From Aquabacter sp. L1I39 (GTDB taxonomy: Bacteria; Pseudomonadota; Alphaproteobacteria; Rhizobiales; Xanthobacteraceae), in contig NZ_CP072392.1 in assembly GCF_017742835.1 (NCBI RefSeq), positions 831,388 through 895,387 on the forward strand: DNA of 64,000 nucleotides, given 5' to 3'. The notes under the pieces are model-generated. The model worked only from the letters and a program-made list of their open reading frames with translations, searched no databases and was not told the origin of the DNA. The translations under genes were made by a program, and so were the position numbers. Each line of letters opens with the position of its first letter. The stretch's first letter is position 1. Below are positions 35,395 through 44,850 of the stretch, in pieces.

Positions 35395-36933
35395 ATGCCG
35401 CAATCAGCCGACCGCGTGCTCGACCACGCCCCGCTGTTCCGCGAGCCCGAATATCAGGAAATGTTCGCGCGCAAGCGGGAAGAATTCGAGTGCCCCGCCT
35501 CCAATGAATCCGTGGACGCGCAGCGCGAATATGCCAAGAGCTGGGAGTATCGCGAGAAGAACCTCGCCCGCGAAGCCCTGGTGGTAAATCCCGCCAAGGC
35601 CTGCCAGCCGCTTGGCGCGGTGTTTGCCTCCGCCGGCTTTGAGAAGACCATGAGCTTCGTCCATGGCTCCCAAGGATGCGTCGCCTATTACCGTTCGCAC
35701 CTGTCGCGTCACTTCAAGGAGCCGTCTTCCGCGGTCTCCTCTTCCATGACGGAAGACGCGGCGGTGTTCGGCGGTCTCAACAACATGATCGACGGCCTGG
35801 CGAACACCTATTCGCTCTACGAGCCGAAGATGATCGCGGTCTCCACCACCTGCATGGCGGAAGTCATCGGCGATGACCTCCAATCCTTCATCACCAATGC
35901 CAAGAACAAGGGCTCGGTGCCGCAGGATTTCGACGTGCCCCACGCCCACACGCCCGCCTTCGTCGGCAGCCATGTGGACGGCTACGACAACATGATCAAG
36001 GGCATCCTCGAGCACTTCTGGAAGGACAAGGAGCGCGTCGCGGGTGAAAAGATCACCATCATTCCCGGCTTTGACGGCTTCTGCGTGGGGAATAACCGCG
36101 AGCTGAAGCGCATGCTCGACCTGATCGGCGTCGACTATACGCTGCTCCAGGACGCCTCCGACACCTATGACACGCCCTCCGACGGCGAGTTCCGCATGTA
36201 TTCCGGCGGCACAACGCTGGAAGACACCGCCGATGCTCTGAACGCCAAGGCGACGCTCTCGCTGCAGAAATACTGCACCCGCAAGACGCTCGACTATGTG
36301 GCGACCAAGGGCCAGGAGGTCGTCAACTTCCACTATCCGCTCGGCATTCGCGGCACGGACGAGCTGCTGTTCAAGATTTCCGAGCTGACCGGCAAGGAGA
36401 TCCCGCAGGCGCTTACCCTGGAGCGCGGCCGCCTCATCGACGCCATGGCCGACAGCCAGTCCTGGCTGCACGGCAAGAAGTACGCGATCTTCGGCGATCC
36501 GGATGTGGTCTATGGCCTCACCCGCTTCATCCTGGAGACTGGCGGCGAGCCGATCCATTGCCTGGCCACCAACGGCACCAAGCAGTGGGAAGAAGAGATG
36601 AAGGAGCTTCTCGCCTCCTCGCCCTTCGGTGCGTCGGGCCAGGTCTGGGCAGGCAAGGATCTGTGGCATCTGCGCTCGCTGCTCTTCACCGAGCCGGTGG
36701 ACTTCATCCTTGGAAATTCCTACGCTAAGTATCTGGAGCGCGACACCAAGACCCCGCTCATCCGCACGGCCTTCCCGATCTTCGACCGGCATCATCATCA
36801 CCGCTTCCCGGTGATGGGCTACCAGGGTGGCCTGCGCCTGCTGACGACGATCCTCGACAAGATCTTCGACACGCTGGACCAGGAAACCATCGTACCAGCC
36901 AAGACCGACTATTCGTTCGACCTGACCCGTTGA
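35395..36933 (+). CDS. nifK: Nitrogenase molybdenum-iron protein beta chain NifK
   Basis: A 512-residue beta subunit of dinitrogenase. P-cluster ligands fall at Cys70 ([11 protein letters not shown]), Cys95 ([13 protein letters not shown]) and Cys153 ([13 protein letters not shown]), and the serine that can ligate the oxidised cluster is near residue 192 ([12 protein letters not shown]). The N-terminal extension [19 protein letters not shown] is the long form typical of proteobacterial NifK. ATG 35395 follows CAGGAG; the longer frame is not family-like. The 194-base gap to nifD is large for this operon. The gene is followed by a strong hairpin and then nifE. Confidence 0.99.
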   Translation: MPQSADRVLDHAPLFREPEYQEMFARKREEFECPASNESVDAQREYAKSWEYREKNLAREALVVNPAKACQPLGAVFASAGFEKTMSFVHGSQGCVAYYRSHLSRHFKEPSSAVSSSMTEDAAVFGGLNNMIDGLANTYSLYEPKMIAVSTTCMAEVIGDDLQSFITNAKNKGSVPQDFDVPHAHTPAFVGSHVDGYDNMIKGILEHFWKDKERVAGEKITIIPGFDGFCVGNNRELKRMLDLIGVDYTLLQDASDTYDTPSDGEFRMYSGGTTLEDTADALNAKATLSLQKYCTRKTLDYVATKGQEVVNFHYPLGIRGTDELLFKISELTGKEIPQALTLERGRLIDAMADSQSWLHGKKYAIFGDPDVVYGLTRFILETGGEPIHCLATNGTKQWEEEMKELLASSPFGASGQVWAGKDLWHLRSLLFTEPVDFILGNSYAKYLERDTKTPLIRTAFPIFDRHHHHRFPVMGYQGGLRLLTTILDKIFDTLDQETIVPAKTDYSFDLTR

Positions 36934-37016
36934 ACCCGAGGCGGGTCCGCCCGCCCGCCCACGAGACCCGTCGCCGCACAATTTCTGCCCCCCATCGCTC
37001 GCGGCGACGTTCCTTG

Positions 37017-37048
37017 CGCTCCCGGACATAAGGTCCGGGAGCGTCTTT
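37017..37048 (+). terminator. Hairpin after nifK (partial terminator or mRNA stabiliser)
   Basis: Perfect 11-bp stem CGCTCCCGGAC (37017-37027) and GTCCGGGAGCG (37033-37043), ATAAG loop, then TCTTT. The T-run is short and broken. Since nifE follows without an evident sigma-54 promoter, it probably ends only part of the transcripts and protects the nifHDK message. Confidence 0.6.
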
Positions 37049-37081
37049 CAAGTCATCAGGATCGCGCCGGAGGGCATGGCC

Positions 37082-38596
37082 ATGCTCAAGGACAAGATCG
37101 CCGACGTCTTCAACGAGCCAGGTTGCGACAAGAACCAGGCCAAGGGCGCGAAAGAGCGCAAGAAGGGTTGCTCGAAACCGCTAACGCCCGGCGCCGCAGC
37201 CGGCGGCTGCGCGTTTGACGGCGCGAAGATCGTGCTCCAGCCCATCACCGATGTCGCACATCTGATCCACGCCCCGCTCGCCTGCGAAGGCAACAGCTGG
37301 GACAATCGCGGCGCCGGCTCCTCGGGCTCCGATCTGTGGCGGCGTTCCTTCACCACGGACCTCACCGAGCTGGACGTGGTGATGGGCAATGGCGAGAAGA
37401 AGCTCTACAAGGCCGTGCGCGAGATCGCGCAGCGCTTCAATCCCCCCGCTATCTTCGTCTATTCCACCTGCGTGACGGCGCTGATCGGCGACGACATCGA
37501 GGCGGTGTGCAAGGCGGCCTCGGCCAAATATGGCCTGCCCGTTGTGCCGGTGAACGCGCCGGGCTTCGTGGGCTCGAAAAATCTGGGCAACAAGCTCGCC
37601 GGCGAGGCCCTGCTCGACCATGTGATCGGCACGGTGGAACCAGACGATGCCGGCCCCCTCGACATCAATATTCTCGGCGAATTCAATCTTTCCGGCGAGT
37701 TCTGGGCGGTGAAGCCGCTGTTCGAGAAGCTCGGCATCCGCATCCGCGCCTGCATTCCCGGCGACGCGCGCTATCACGAAGTGGCCGCCGCCCACACCGC
37801 GCGGGCGACCATGATGGAATGCTCGACCGCGCTCATCAATCTCGCCCGCAAGATGGAGGAGCGCTGGGGCATCCCCTTCTTCGAGGGCTCTTTCTACGGC
37901 ATTTCCGACACCTCGGAGGCGCTGCGTCAGACCGCCCGTCTCCTGGTCCAACGGGGCGCGGACGCCGCCCTTCTGGAGCGCACCGAGGCCCTGATCGCGC
38001 AGGAAGAGGCCCGAGCCTGGGCGCGGCTGGAGACGTTCCGCCCCCGCCTCCAGGGCAAGCGGGTGCTGCTGAATACCGGGGGCGTGAAGTCCTGGTCGGT
38101 GGTGGCGGCGCTGATGGAGATCGGCATCGAGATCGTCGGCACCTCGGTGAAGAAGTCCACGATCGAGGACAAGGAGCGCATCAAGCAGCTTCTGAAAGAC
38201 GAGAACCACATGTTCGATAGCATGGCGCCGCGTGATCTCTACGCGATGCTCGCGTCCAACAAGGCGGACATCATGCTCTCAGGCGGGCGCACCCAGTTCA
38301 TCGCGCTCAAAGCCAAGATGCCCTGGCTGGACATCAACCAGGAACGCCATTTCCCCTATGCGGGCTATGACGGCATGGTGGAATTGGTGAAGCGCATCGA
38401 CATCGCCATCTCCAATCCCATGTGGGCCGAAGTGCGTGAGCCCGCCCCTTGGGATGGGCAAGGCAATCTCTTGTCCGGCCCGGGCGGGCCAGTTGGCGAG
38501 GGCCTGGGCGAAGGCGGCGGCGAGGATCCCCATTTCCTCGCCCATACCCGCAAGAAGTTCGCCGGCGCCGGTGCCGACGACCTGGCCGAATGCTGA
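37082..38596 (+). CDS. nifE: FeMo-cofactor scaffold protein NifE
   Basis: A 504-residue paralogue of NifD that, with NifN, receives the NifB product and matures it into FeMo-cofactor. The start MLKDKIADVFNEPGCDKN, then [32 protein letters not shown] and NLSGEFWAVKPLFEKLGI are characteristic. GGAGGG lies one base before the ATG at 37076 but seven before ATG 37082, so I take the second. The C-terminus carries a glycine-rich extension (GQGNLLSGPGGPVGEGLGEGGGEDPHF) not found in short NifEs. nifN begins 11 bases after the stop. Expression must come through nifHDK or from an unrecognised promoter. Confidence 0.97.
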   Translation: MLKDKIADVFNEPGCDKNQAKGAKERKKGCSKPLTPGAAAGGCAFDGAKIVLQPITDVAHLIHAPLACEGNSWDNRGAGSSGSDLWRRSFTTDLTELDVVMGNGEKKLYKAVREIAQRFNPPAIFVYSTCVTALIGDDIEAVCKAASAKYGLPVVPVNAPGFVGSKNLGNKLAGEALLDHVIGTVEPDDAGPLDINILGEFNLSGEFWAVKPLFEKLGIRIRACIPGDARYHEVAAAHTARATMMECSTALINLARKMEERWGIPFFEGSFYGISDTSEALRQTARLLVQRGADAALLERTEALIAQEEARAWARLETFRPRLQGKRVLLNTGGVKSWSVVAALMEIGIEIVGTSVKKSTIEDKERIKQLLKDENHMFDSMAPRDLYAMLASNKADIMLSGGRTQFIALKAKMPWLDINQERHFPYAGYDGMVELVKRIDIAISNPMWAEVREPAPWDGQGNLLSGPGGPVGEGLGEGGGEDPHFLAHTRKKFAGAGADDLAEC

Positions 38597-38606
38597 GGGC
38601 GCCGCC

Positions 38607-39989
38607 ATGACCAACGTCACGCCCCTTCTGAAGGCCGCCGCCATCAACCCCTTGAAGTCGTCCCAGCCTTTGGGCGCCGCGCTTGCCTATCTCGGCGTCG
38701 ACGGCGCCATGCCGCTGTTCCACGGCTCGCAGGGCTGCACGTCCTTCGCGCTCGTCCTGCTGGTGCGCCACTTCAAGGAGACCATCCCGCTCCAGACCAC
38801 CGCCATGGACGAGGTGGCGACCGTGCTGGGCGGAGCCGATCATCTGGAAGAGGCCATCCTCAACCTGAAGACACGCACAAAGCCGAGCCTCATCGGGATC
38901 TGCACCACCGCCTTGGTTGAGACGCGCGGCGAGGATTTCGCCAGCGACCTCAAGCTCATCCGCGCGCGCAACGCGGAAGCGCTCCAGGGCACAGAGGTGG
39001 TGCTCGCCCAGACCCCGGACTTCGAGGGCGCCATGGAAGAGGGCTGGTCCAAGGCCGTCCTGTCCATGGTGGAGGCCCTGGTGCCGCACAATGGGGACCG
39101 GGTGGTGAGCCTCAACCAGGTGAACATCCTCCCCGGCTGGCATCACACAGTGGCGGACCTCGAATATATCCGGGAGACCGTGGAGGCCTTCGGGCTCGAT
39201 CCCATCATCCTGCCCGATATTTCCGGCTCGCTGGATGGCACGGTGCCCGACCGCTGGGTGCCCACCGCCTATGGCGGCACGCTGGTGCCCGACATCCGCG
39301 CCATGGGCCGCTCGGTGCATACCATCGTGCTGGCGGAACATGTGCGCGATGCGGCGGCGGCCATCGAGGAACGGGCGGGCGTGCCCTTCACGCTGTTCGA
39401 GACCCTGACGGGGCTGAAGCCGGCGGACCGTTTCATCAGCCTGCTCGCCCAGCTTTCCGGGCGGCCGGTGCCCGCCAAGCTCCGGCGCCAGCGCAGCCAG
39501 CTCCAGGATGCCTTGCTGGACGGGCATTTCCATTTCGGTGGCCAGAAGATCGCCATCGCCGCCGAGCCGGACCTGCTGTTCGCCCTGTCGACCTTCTTCG
39601 TGGGTCTCGGCGCCACGGTGGAGGTGGCGGTGACCACCACGGGCGCCAACCCCATCCTGCGCAAGGTGCCCACGGCCGAGGTGCTGGTGGGCGATCTCCA
39701 GGACCTGGAAGACCGGGCGGCGGGCTGCGATCTCCTCGTCACCCACAGCCATGGCCGCCAGGCCTCCGAACGCCTCGCCATTCCGCTCATGCGGGCGGGC
39801 TTTCCCATCTTCGACCGGCTCGGCAGCCAGCACCGCCTGACCATCGGCCATGAAGGCACGCGGAACCTCATCTTCGAGGTGTCCAACATCTTCCAGGCCA
39901 GCCGGCACGAGCCGACCCCACAATCCCTCAACCCGTTCCGTGATCGCGGAGAGACCGATGACAGCCACGCGCAGACTGCGGCTCGTTGA
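38607..39989 (+). CDS. nifN: FeMo-cofactor scaffold protein NifN
   Basis: A 460-residue paralogue of NifK, the partner of NifE in the NifE2N2 scaffold. Seen: PLKSSQPLGAALAYLGVDG, HGSQGCTSFALVLLVRHFKE, the cysteine in GICTTALVETRGED, QVNILPGWHHTVADLEYI and GFPIFDRLGSQHRLTIGHEG. ATG 38607 lies 11 bases after nifE and behind GAGGG. The 3' end overlaps nifX by 32 bases, so translation is likely coupled. The tail [16 protein letters not shown] is short and polar. Confidence 0.97.
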   Translation: MTNVTPLLKAAAINPLKSSQPLGAALAYLGVDGAMPLFHGSQGCTSFALVLLVRHFKETIPLQTTAMDEVATVLGGADHLEEAILNLKTRTKPSLIGICTTALVETRGEDFASDLKLIRARNAEALQGTEVVLAQTPDFEGAMEEGWSKAVLSMVEALVPHNGDRVVSLNQVNILPGWHHTVADLEYIRETVEAFGLDPIILPDISGSLDGTVPDRWVPTAYGGTLVPDIRAMGRSVHTIVLAEHVRDAAAAIEERAGVPFTLFETLTGLKPADRFISLLAQLSGRPVPAKLRRQRSQLQDALLDGHFHFGGQKIAIAAEPDLLFALSTFFVGLGATVEVAVTTTGANPILRKVPTAEVLVGDLQDLEDRAAGCDLLVTHSHGRQASERLAIPLMRAGFPIFDRLGSQHRLTIGHEGTRNLIFEVSNIFQASRHEPTPQSLNPFRDRGETDDSHAQTAAR

Positions 39990-40452
39990 GACCGAAGAGG
40001 CGGCCGCCCCGCGCACGGGGCCAGCCGTCCGGGTCGCCATCGCCACCCAGGACATGAAGGGCCTGAACGCCCATTTCGGCTCGGCCAAGAAGTTCGCCGT
40101 CTATGACGTGACGGTGGATGGCTGGTCCTTCGTGGAAACCGTGGCGTTCGACCAGGTCTCGGACGAAGGCGGCAAGCACCAGACCGACGGCGACGACAAG
40201 ATCACGCCCAAGGTGGAGGCGCTGCGCGGCTGCCACCTCCTGTTCTGCCTCGCCATTGGCGGACCGTCCGCAGCCAAGGTGGTCACCGCCAAGATCCACC
40301 CCATTAAGATCGCCCAGGCCCAGCCCATCGACGTGGTGCTGGAGCGCACCCGCGAGATGCTGGCCGGCTCGCCGCCGCCCTGGCTGCGCAAGGTGCTGGC
40401 CGAAGCCGGCGCCGTCGCGCCCAAGCCCTCTTTCATCGACGACGAAGACTGA
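39958..40452 (+). CDS. nifX: FeMo-cofactor carrier protein NifX
   Basis: A 164-residue member of the NifX/NifB-C-terminal/NafY cofactor-binding family. The core [25 protein letters not shown] and the later [18 protein letters not shown] are typical. In other diazotrophs NifX holds NifB-co and passes it to NifEN. ATG 39958, behind CGGAGAG, lies inside the end of nifN. About 20 extra residues precede the domain. The C-terminal helix region [18 protein letters not shown] is normal. Confidence 0.95.
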   Translation: MTATRRLRLVETEEAAAPRTGPAVRVAIATQDMKGLNAHFGSAKKFAVYDVTVDGWSFVETVAFDQVSDEGGKHQTDGDDKITPKVEALRGCHLLFCLAIGGPSAAKVVTAKIHPIKIAQAQPIDVVLERTREMLAGSPPPWLRKVLAEAGAVAPKPSFIDDED

Positions 40453-40469
40453 ACAACGAGGAGCATGCC

Positions 40470-40949
40470 ATGACCGACGCCGCTGTGCTTGAAGGGGTCG
40501 ACGCCGATGGCGCGGCCCTCGCCACGCCCTTCCTGAAATCCCTGGTGCGCCTGATGCGCGCCCAGGACACCTATGGCAGCTGGGAGGGTCGGTCCGACGC
40601 CCTGCTGCTGAAGGATTTCATCCTCACCAAGGAGCAGCGCCGGCAGATCCCCATCATGGGCGATCCCGACCCCGACGTGCTGTGGCGGGTGGAGATGTTC
40701 TACACCGCCGTGGGCCTCGCTATCGAGGCGGAAACCGGCCTGATCGCCAGCCCCATGATGAAGATGAGCCACGAGGGCTTCGGCCGCGTGCTGCTCACCG
40801 CCGGCAAGCTGGTGGTGCTCTCCAAGCACCTGCGGGACGTGCACCGGTTCGGCTTCGAGACCCTGTCCAAGCTGGCGGAGGCCGGCTCCAAGGCCCTCGC
40901 CGACGCGGTGGATGCCATCAACACCTATCCCGAAGTCGCCCGCATCTGA
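40470..40949 (+). CDS. NifX-associated nitrogen fixation protein (DUF269)
   Basis: A 159-residue soluble, mostly helical protein found directly after nifX in most diazotrophs. Seen: [20 protein letters not shown], then [29 protein letters not shown] and [17 protein letters not shown]. It starts at ATG 40470 behind CGAGGAG, 17 bases after nifX. Its precise role is not settled; the constant linkage suggests it helps cofactor handling. It fits the family's usual length of about 150-160 residues. Confidence 0.93.
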   Translation: MTDAAVLEGVDADGAALATPFLKSLVRLMRAQDTYGSWEGRSDALLLKDFILTKEQRRQIPIMGDPDPDVLWRVEMFYTAVGLAIEAETGLIASPMMKMSHEGFGRVLLTAGKLVVLSKHLRDVHRFGFETLSKLAEAGSKALADAVDAINTYPEVARI

Positions 40950-40961
40950 GAGGAGGCGCCC

Positions 40962-41168
40962 ATGTCCGACGTCGACACCCTGAAGGCGGAGATCAAGAAG
41001 CTCTCCTCCAAGTCCGTCACCTGGAAGATGAACCTGCATGACCTGTCCGAGGACCTGCCCACAAACTGGCAGAACATCCTTGAGGTGGCGCAGGAAACCT
41101 ACGCCACCTTCAAGGCGCTGGATGAGGCCCGCAAGGCCCTCAAAGCGCTGGAATCCCAGGCCGCCTGA
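40962..41168 (+). CDS. CCE_0567-type small metalloprotein (DUF683)
   Basis: A 68-residue helical protein (DTLKAEIKKLSSKSVTWKMN, LPTNWQNILEVAQETYATFK) of the DUF683/CCE_0567 family, two antiparallel helices found between the DUF269 gene and fdxB in many nif clusters. The cyanobacterial member binds metal. It follows the DUF269 gene by 12 bases and has GAGGAG before ATG 40962. Confidence 0.9.
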   Translation: MSDVDTLKAEIKKLSSKSVTWKMNLHDLSEDLPTNWQNILEVAQETYATFKALDEARKALKALESQAA

Positions 41169-41214
41169 ACGGCGGCGAACCCGCAACGAGGCCTAGCCAG
41201 CAAGGGGATCAGCC

Positions 41215-41529
41215 ATGGCCTATACGACGCGCGACGGCAGCGCCTGGACGCCGGACTATCTGGTCGCCATTGATGAAACCACCTGCATCGGCTGCGGCCG
41301 CTGCTACAAGGTGTGCTCGCGGGATGTCATGCATCTGTGGGGCGTGGGCGAGGAAAACGCCATGCTCGGCAAGGTGGATGAGGACGATGACGACGATTTC
41401 GACGGCGAGTTGGTCCGCAAGGTGATGGTGGTGGACAATGCGGGGGCCTGCATCGGCTGTGGCGCCTGCTCCCGCGTCTGCCCCAAGAATTGCCAGACCC
41501 ACGTCACCGCCGACAAGATCGCGGCCTGA
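41215..41529 (+). CDS. fdxB: nif-specific ferredoxin III (2[4Fe-4S]) FdxB
   Basis: A 104-residue ferredoxin. The first cluster has Cys24, 27, 30 and 34 (CIGCGRCYKVC) and the second Cys79, 82, 85 and 89 (CIGCGACSRVC), with a further Cys93. Between them lies an acidic patch (residues 55-63, mostly Asp) that could serve partner docking. Ferredoxins of this type are linked to nif genes and supply electrons for cofactor synthesis or nitrogenase. AAGGGG precedes ATG 41215. Confidence 0.95.
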   Translation: MAYTTRDGSAWTPDYLVAIDETTCIGCGRCYKVCSRDVMHLWGVGEENAMLGKVDEDDDDDFDGELVRKVMVVDNAGACIGCGACSRVCPKNCQTHVTADKIAA

Positions 41530-41540
41530 GGGAGGCGCAG

Positions 41541-42272
41541 ATGGGCCTCTCCCGCCGCACTCGCTCCGCTCCCGCCATCTATGGCGCGCTGATGGCCGCC
41601 CATGAGGCCGGCACGGTTCAGGATGCGGGCATGGGGAGGCATCGGCCAGGAAGCGCGGCCACGGACACGGAGGCCGGTTTCGACGCGCACGTCTTCGCGT
41701 CCATCATCGCCATCGCCGCCGCCGAAGCCGACGCGCGTGGCGATGCCCTCGCCGGTCATCTTGGGGTCGGCTGCGCGGACCTGGAGCGTCTCTTCGCCCG
41801 CTATTTCTCGCCCCATGCCTTCCTGTCCTTGGGCGTGCCCATCGGCGAGGCGCAGGCGGGCGAAGAAGAGGAGATGCTGTCCGCGTTGCTCCTCGACTAC
41901 GCCCGGACGATGGAAGCGCGCATCCTGGCGCACATGGTCGCGCGGCGGGCCATGGAGGCAGATCATCTGTGGCAGGATCTCGGCCTCGGCAACCGGGGCG
42001 AGCTGTCGCGCCTGCTCGGGCGGCACTTTCCCGTGCTCGCCGCCGGGAACGTGAAAAACATGAAGTGGAAGAAGTACTTCTATCGCCGCCTGTGCGAGGC
42101 GGAGGGGTTCGTCCTGTGCTCCGCTCCCTCTTGCCGCGACTGCTCGGACTTCGAGGCCTGCTTCGGCGACGAAAGCGGCGAAAGCCGCCTCGCGCAGCGC
42201 CGCCGGGCGGCGCAGCTCGACCTGGCGATTCCGGCCGAGGCGCTCAGTGGTGCGCCTGGAGCCGCCGCATGA
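41541..42272 (+). CDS. nifQ: Molybdenum donor protein NifQ
   Basis: A 243-residue protein that delivers molybdenum for FeMo-cofactor. The key element is the C-terminal Fe-S/Mo motif C-x4-C-x2-C-x5-C (Cys193, 198, 201, 207) preceded by MKWKKYFYRRLCEAEGF. The N-terminal ~45 residues are variable. ATG 41541 follows GGGAGG, 11 bases after fdxB. The 3' end overlaps the convergent peptide-transporter gene by 29 bases (42244-42272). It is the last gene of the nif cluster here. Confidence 0.94.
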   Translation: MGLSRRTRSAPAIYGALMAAHEAGTVQDAGMGRHRPGSAATDTEAGFDAHVFASIIAIAAAEADARGDALAGHLGVGCADLERLFARYFSPHAFLSLGVPIGEAQAGEEEEMLSALLLDYARTMEARILAHMVARRAMEADHLWQDLGLGNRGELSRLLGRHFPVLAAGNVKNMKWKKYFYRRLCEAEGFVLCSAPSCRDCSDFEACFGDESGESRLAQRRRAAQLDLAIPAEALSGAPGAAA

Positions 42273-43701
42273 CCGGCAGCAGCATCAGGAACACCGCCGC
42301 CGCTCCAAAGCCCAGCAGCGCCACCTTCGTGTAGACATCCGCGCAGGCCGCCGCATAGGTGGCGATGCTGGCCGCCGCCCCTTCCGGCACCGTGGCGAGC
42401 GTCCCGATCCAGCCGGCGGCATAGGCGCCGAAGGAGGTGGAGAGGAACCAGGCGCCATACATGAGGCCCGTCAGAGAGGGCGGCGAGAGGGCCGACACCA
42501 TGGCGAGCCCCACCGGCGACAGGGACAATTCCCCGCAGGTGAGAAGGAAGATGGCGCCCGCCACCCAGAGCAACGAAGCCGGCTGCCCCGAGGAGGCCGA
42601 ATAGGCCGCGCCAGCCACCAGCGCGAAGCATCCGCCGGCGAAGAAGAGGCCGAGAAAGAACTTCACGCCCGTGGAAACCGGCTTGCCGCGCGCGGCAAAG
42701 GCCGCCCAGATGCGGGCGAAGATGGGGGCCAGCACCAGGATCATGAACGGGTTGAAAGAGGTGAACATGGCCGAGGGCATCTCGAAGCCCAGGACATGCC
42801 GGTCGATGGCCCGGTCCACCAGCAGCAGCACCGGTCCATCCTTCTGCTTGAACAGCGCCCAGAAGAAGCTGGCGAACAGGACATAGATGAGGATCGCCAC
42901 CAGGTGCCGACGATATTCCGGCTCCGAGGTGAAGGCGCGATAGACCACATAGGCGTAGGTGAGGCCGCCGCCCACCAGCATCATCAGCTTGGCGCCATCC
43001 GGCTCGGCGAGCAGATAGGTGAGGATGGGAACGGCGACGAGCGCCCCGACGATGGTCGGCAGGATGAGGCGCGGACGCGGGCACTCCAGCGTCTTGGCAG
43101 AGTAATGGCGCGTGCCCAGGACAAACACCACGAGGCCAAACGCCATGCCCACCGCGGCAAGGCCAAAGCCCAGATGCCAATCCACCTGCTGGCCCACATA
43201 GCCGACGATCAATGTGGCCAGCAGCGACCCCACATTGATCCCCATGTAGAAGATGGTAAAGCCGCCATCCCGCCGGGGGTCGTCCTCGCCATAGAGTTGG
43301 CCCACCACCGCCGAGACCGAGGACTTGAAGAAGCCCGTGCCCACCACCACGAAGGCCATGCCTGCAAACATGCTGAGCGCGCCGAAGGGCAGCGCGAGCA
43401 CGATGTGGCCGATCATGATGATGACGCCGCCGACGATCACCGCCGAGCGGAACCCCAGCACCCGATCCGCCAAGGCGCCGCCGGCAATAGGGGTCAAGAA
43501 GACGAAGGCGGCATAGGCCCCGTAGGTGAGGCTGGCCCGCGCATCGCTGAAGCCCAGCACCTTGCTCATATAGAGCACGATCAGGGCCTGCATGCCGTAG
43601 AAGCTGAAGCGCTCCCACATCTCGGCCAGGAACAGAAAGGTCAGGCCCTTGGGCTGGCGGACCTGCGCCTCTGCCCCGCTGGCGACGCCCATGACACTCA
43701 T
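42244..43701 (-). CDS. POT-family proton-dependent oligopeptide transporter
   Basis: A 485-residue inner-membrane symporter of the POT/PTR family with about 12-14 hydrophobic segments. The N-terminal signature AEMWERFSFYGMQALIVLYM matches the ExxERFxYY motif, and PIAGGALADRVLGFRSAVIVGG is the family's cytoplasmic loop. Later segments include NPFMILVLAPIFARIWAAF and LSLSPVGLAMVSALSPPSLTG. I chose ATG 43699-43701 behind GAGGGG; TTG 43713 and ATG 43692 are alternatives. Its stop codon lies within nifQ on the other strand. It has no obvious nitrogen-fixation role. Confidence 0.9.
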   Translation of the reverse strand: MSVMGVASGAEAQVRQPKGLTFLFLAEMWERFSFYGMQALIVLYMSKVLGFSDARASLTYGAYAAFVFLTPIAGGALADRVLGFRSAVIVGGVIIMIGHIVLALPFGALSMFAGMAFVVVGTGFFKSSVSAVVGQLYGEDDPRRDGGFTIFYMGINVGSLLATLIVGYVGQQVDWHLGFGLAAVGMAFGLVVFVLGTRHYSAKTLECPRPRLILPTIVGALVAVPILTYLLAEPDGAKLMMLVGGGLTYAYVVYRAFTSEPEYRRHLVAILIYVLFASFFWALFKQKDGPVLLLVDRAIDRHVLGFEMPSAMFTSFNPFMILVLAPIFARIWAAFAARGKPVSTGVKFFLGLFFAGGCFALVAGAAYSASSGQPASLLWVAGAIFLLTCGELSLSPVGLAMVSALSPPSLTGLMYGAWFLSTSFGAYAAGWIGTLATVPEGAAASIATYAAACADVYTKVALLGFGAAAVFLMLLPVMRRLQAHH

Positions 43702-43911
43702 GATGCCCCTCAATCCCGCCCGTCTCGGGCGAGCAACCCGCGGGAGGCGTTACCGCCCCTCCGCTACCCCCGTGTCTTCCCCTGCCCGCGACGCCGCTGG
43801 GTCAAGCTGTCCACACTGTGTAGCTTCGGGTGCGGGCAGAGCCACTGTCAATCGGGATCGATCAACAGTTTCACCGAAAGCAGAAGGGCTTGGAGGGTGG
43901 AGAGACGGTCT

Positions 43912-44568
43912 TCAGGCGAGGGCGCTCAGGGTGACGCGTTCGCCCTCAATGGCGAAACTGACGGTGATGCCGCAGTCCCGCGCCAGCATGCCGGCATAGA
44001 AAGGCTGCACCGCATGGGCATCAAGCCCGCCCTCGGGCGCTTCGCCCGCAAGAAGAGGAGGCACCGCCTGGGGAATGCGGGCGCTGACCCCTTCGGTGGT
44101 GAGGACGAAGCCGCTGGTGACGCCGCCCGGAGCTGCATCTACCTTGATGAGGCCTCCGCGCGGAATGGTGGTGCCGGCCAGCAGCGCCAAGTTGAGCAGA
44201 AGCTTCACCCGGTTCTTGGGCTGGAACTCCCGGGGCAGGCTCCATTCGATGCGGGTTCGCGCATCCTCCATCATGCCGCGCACCACATTCTCGGCGTCCC
44301 CCAGATCGATGGTGGCCCCGGCGGAACCGGCGGCACCAAAGGCGAGGCGCGTGAATTGCAGCCTGGCCGAGGCTTGGCGCGCACTTTTGGCAATCAGTTC
44401 CAGGGCCACATCGCGCATGTCGGCGGAATCGTCGTCCTCCAGAACTTCGAGACCGTTCACGATAGCCCCCACGGGGCTGATCACGTCGTGGCACACGCGC
44501 GAGCAGAGCAGCGCGGCAAGGTCCAGGGCGGAAACGGCGAAGGTCACAGGGGCGTCGGAGGCAGGCAT
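43912..44568 (-). CDS. chpT: Histidine phosphotransferase ChpT
   Basis: A 218-residue phosphotransfer protein that, in alphaproteobacteria, passes phosphate from the kinase CckA to CtrA and CpdR, controlling the cell cycle. The dimerisation/phosphotransfer helices are clear: ALDLAALLCSRVCHDVISPV with the phosphorylated His27, followed by GAIVNGLEVLEDDDSADMRDV. The C-terminal half is a degenerate ATPase-like fold (RVKLLLNLALLAGTTIPRGG). The ATG at 44566-44568 matches the family; an ATG at 44595 is possible. It is divergent from the DUF1134 gene over 282 bases. Confidence 0.92.
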   Translation of the reverse strand: MPASDAPVTFAVSALDLAALLCSRVCHDVISPVGAIVNGLEVLEDDDSADMRDVALELIAKSARQASARLQFTRLAFGAAGSAGATIDLGDAENVVRGMMEDARTRIEWSLPREFQPKNRVKLLLNLALLAGTTIPRGGLIKVDAAPGGVTSGFVLTTEGVSARIPQAVPPLLAGEAPEGGLDAHAVQPFYAGMLARDCGITVSFAIEGERVTLSALA

Positions 44569-44850
44569 GGGGAGTCCGGCAGTGTTCCAAACCATGGACG
44601 AGGCACACCGGCATGCGGCCTTCCGGCGCATGCCCGCACGCTCCGCGGCGAAAGCGTGAGGTCTGATAAACCTCCCCCCGCCCTTCCACAAGCCGAGCAG
44701 GGCGCACAGGTTCCGTTAACCCGCGAGCCCCATGCTGTTGCGTGACGGTGCCTGAAGGCGCGCCTTTGCGCCACGCCTTCTCCGCGTCACAGTGTGGGGA
44801 CAAAGTCCCTTGCCGATTCGCGTCCGCCCGAAGCCCATCGCGAGAGATCC

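Noticed and set aside
37003-37018. Sigma-54 promoter before nifE
   Set aside because: The best match has GG and GC separated by 11 rather than 10 bases and lacks TGGCAC.
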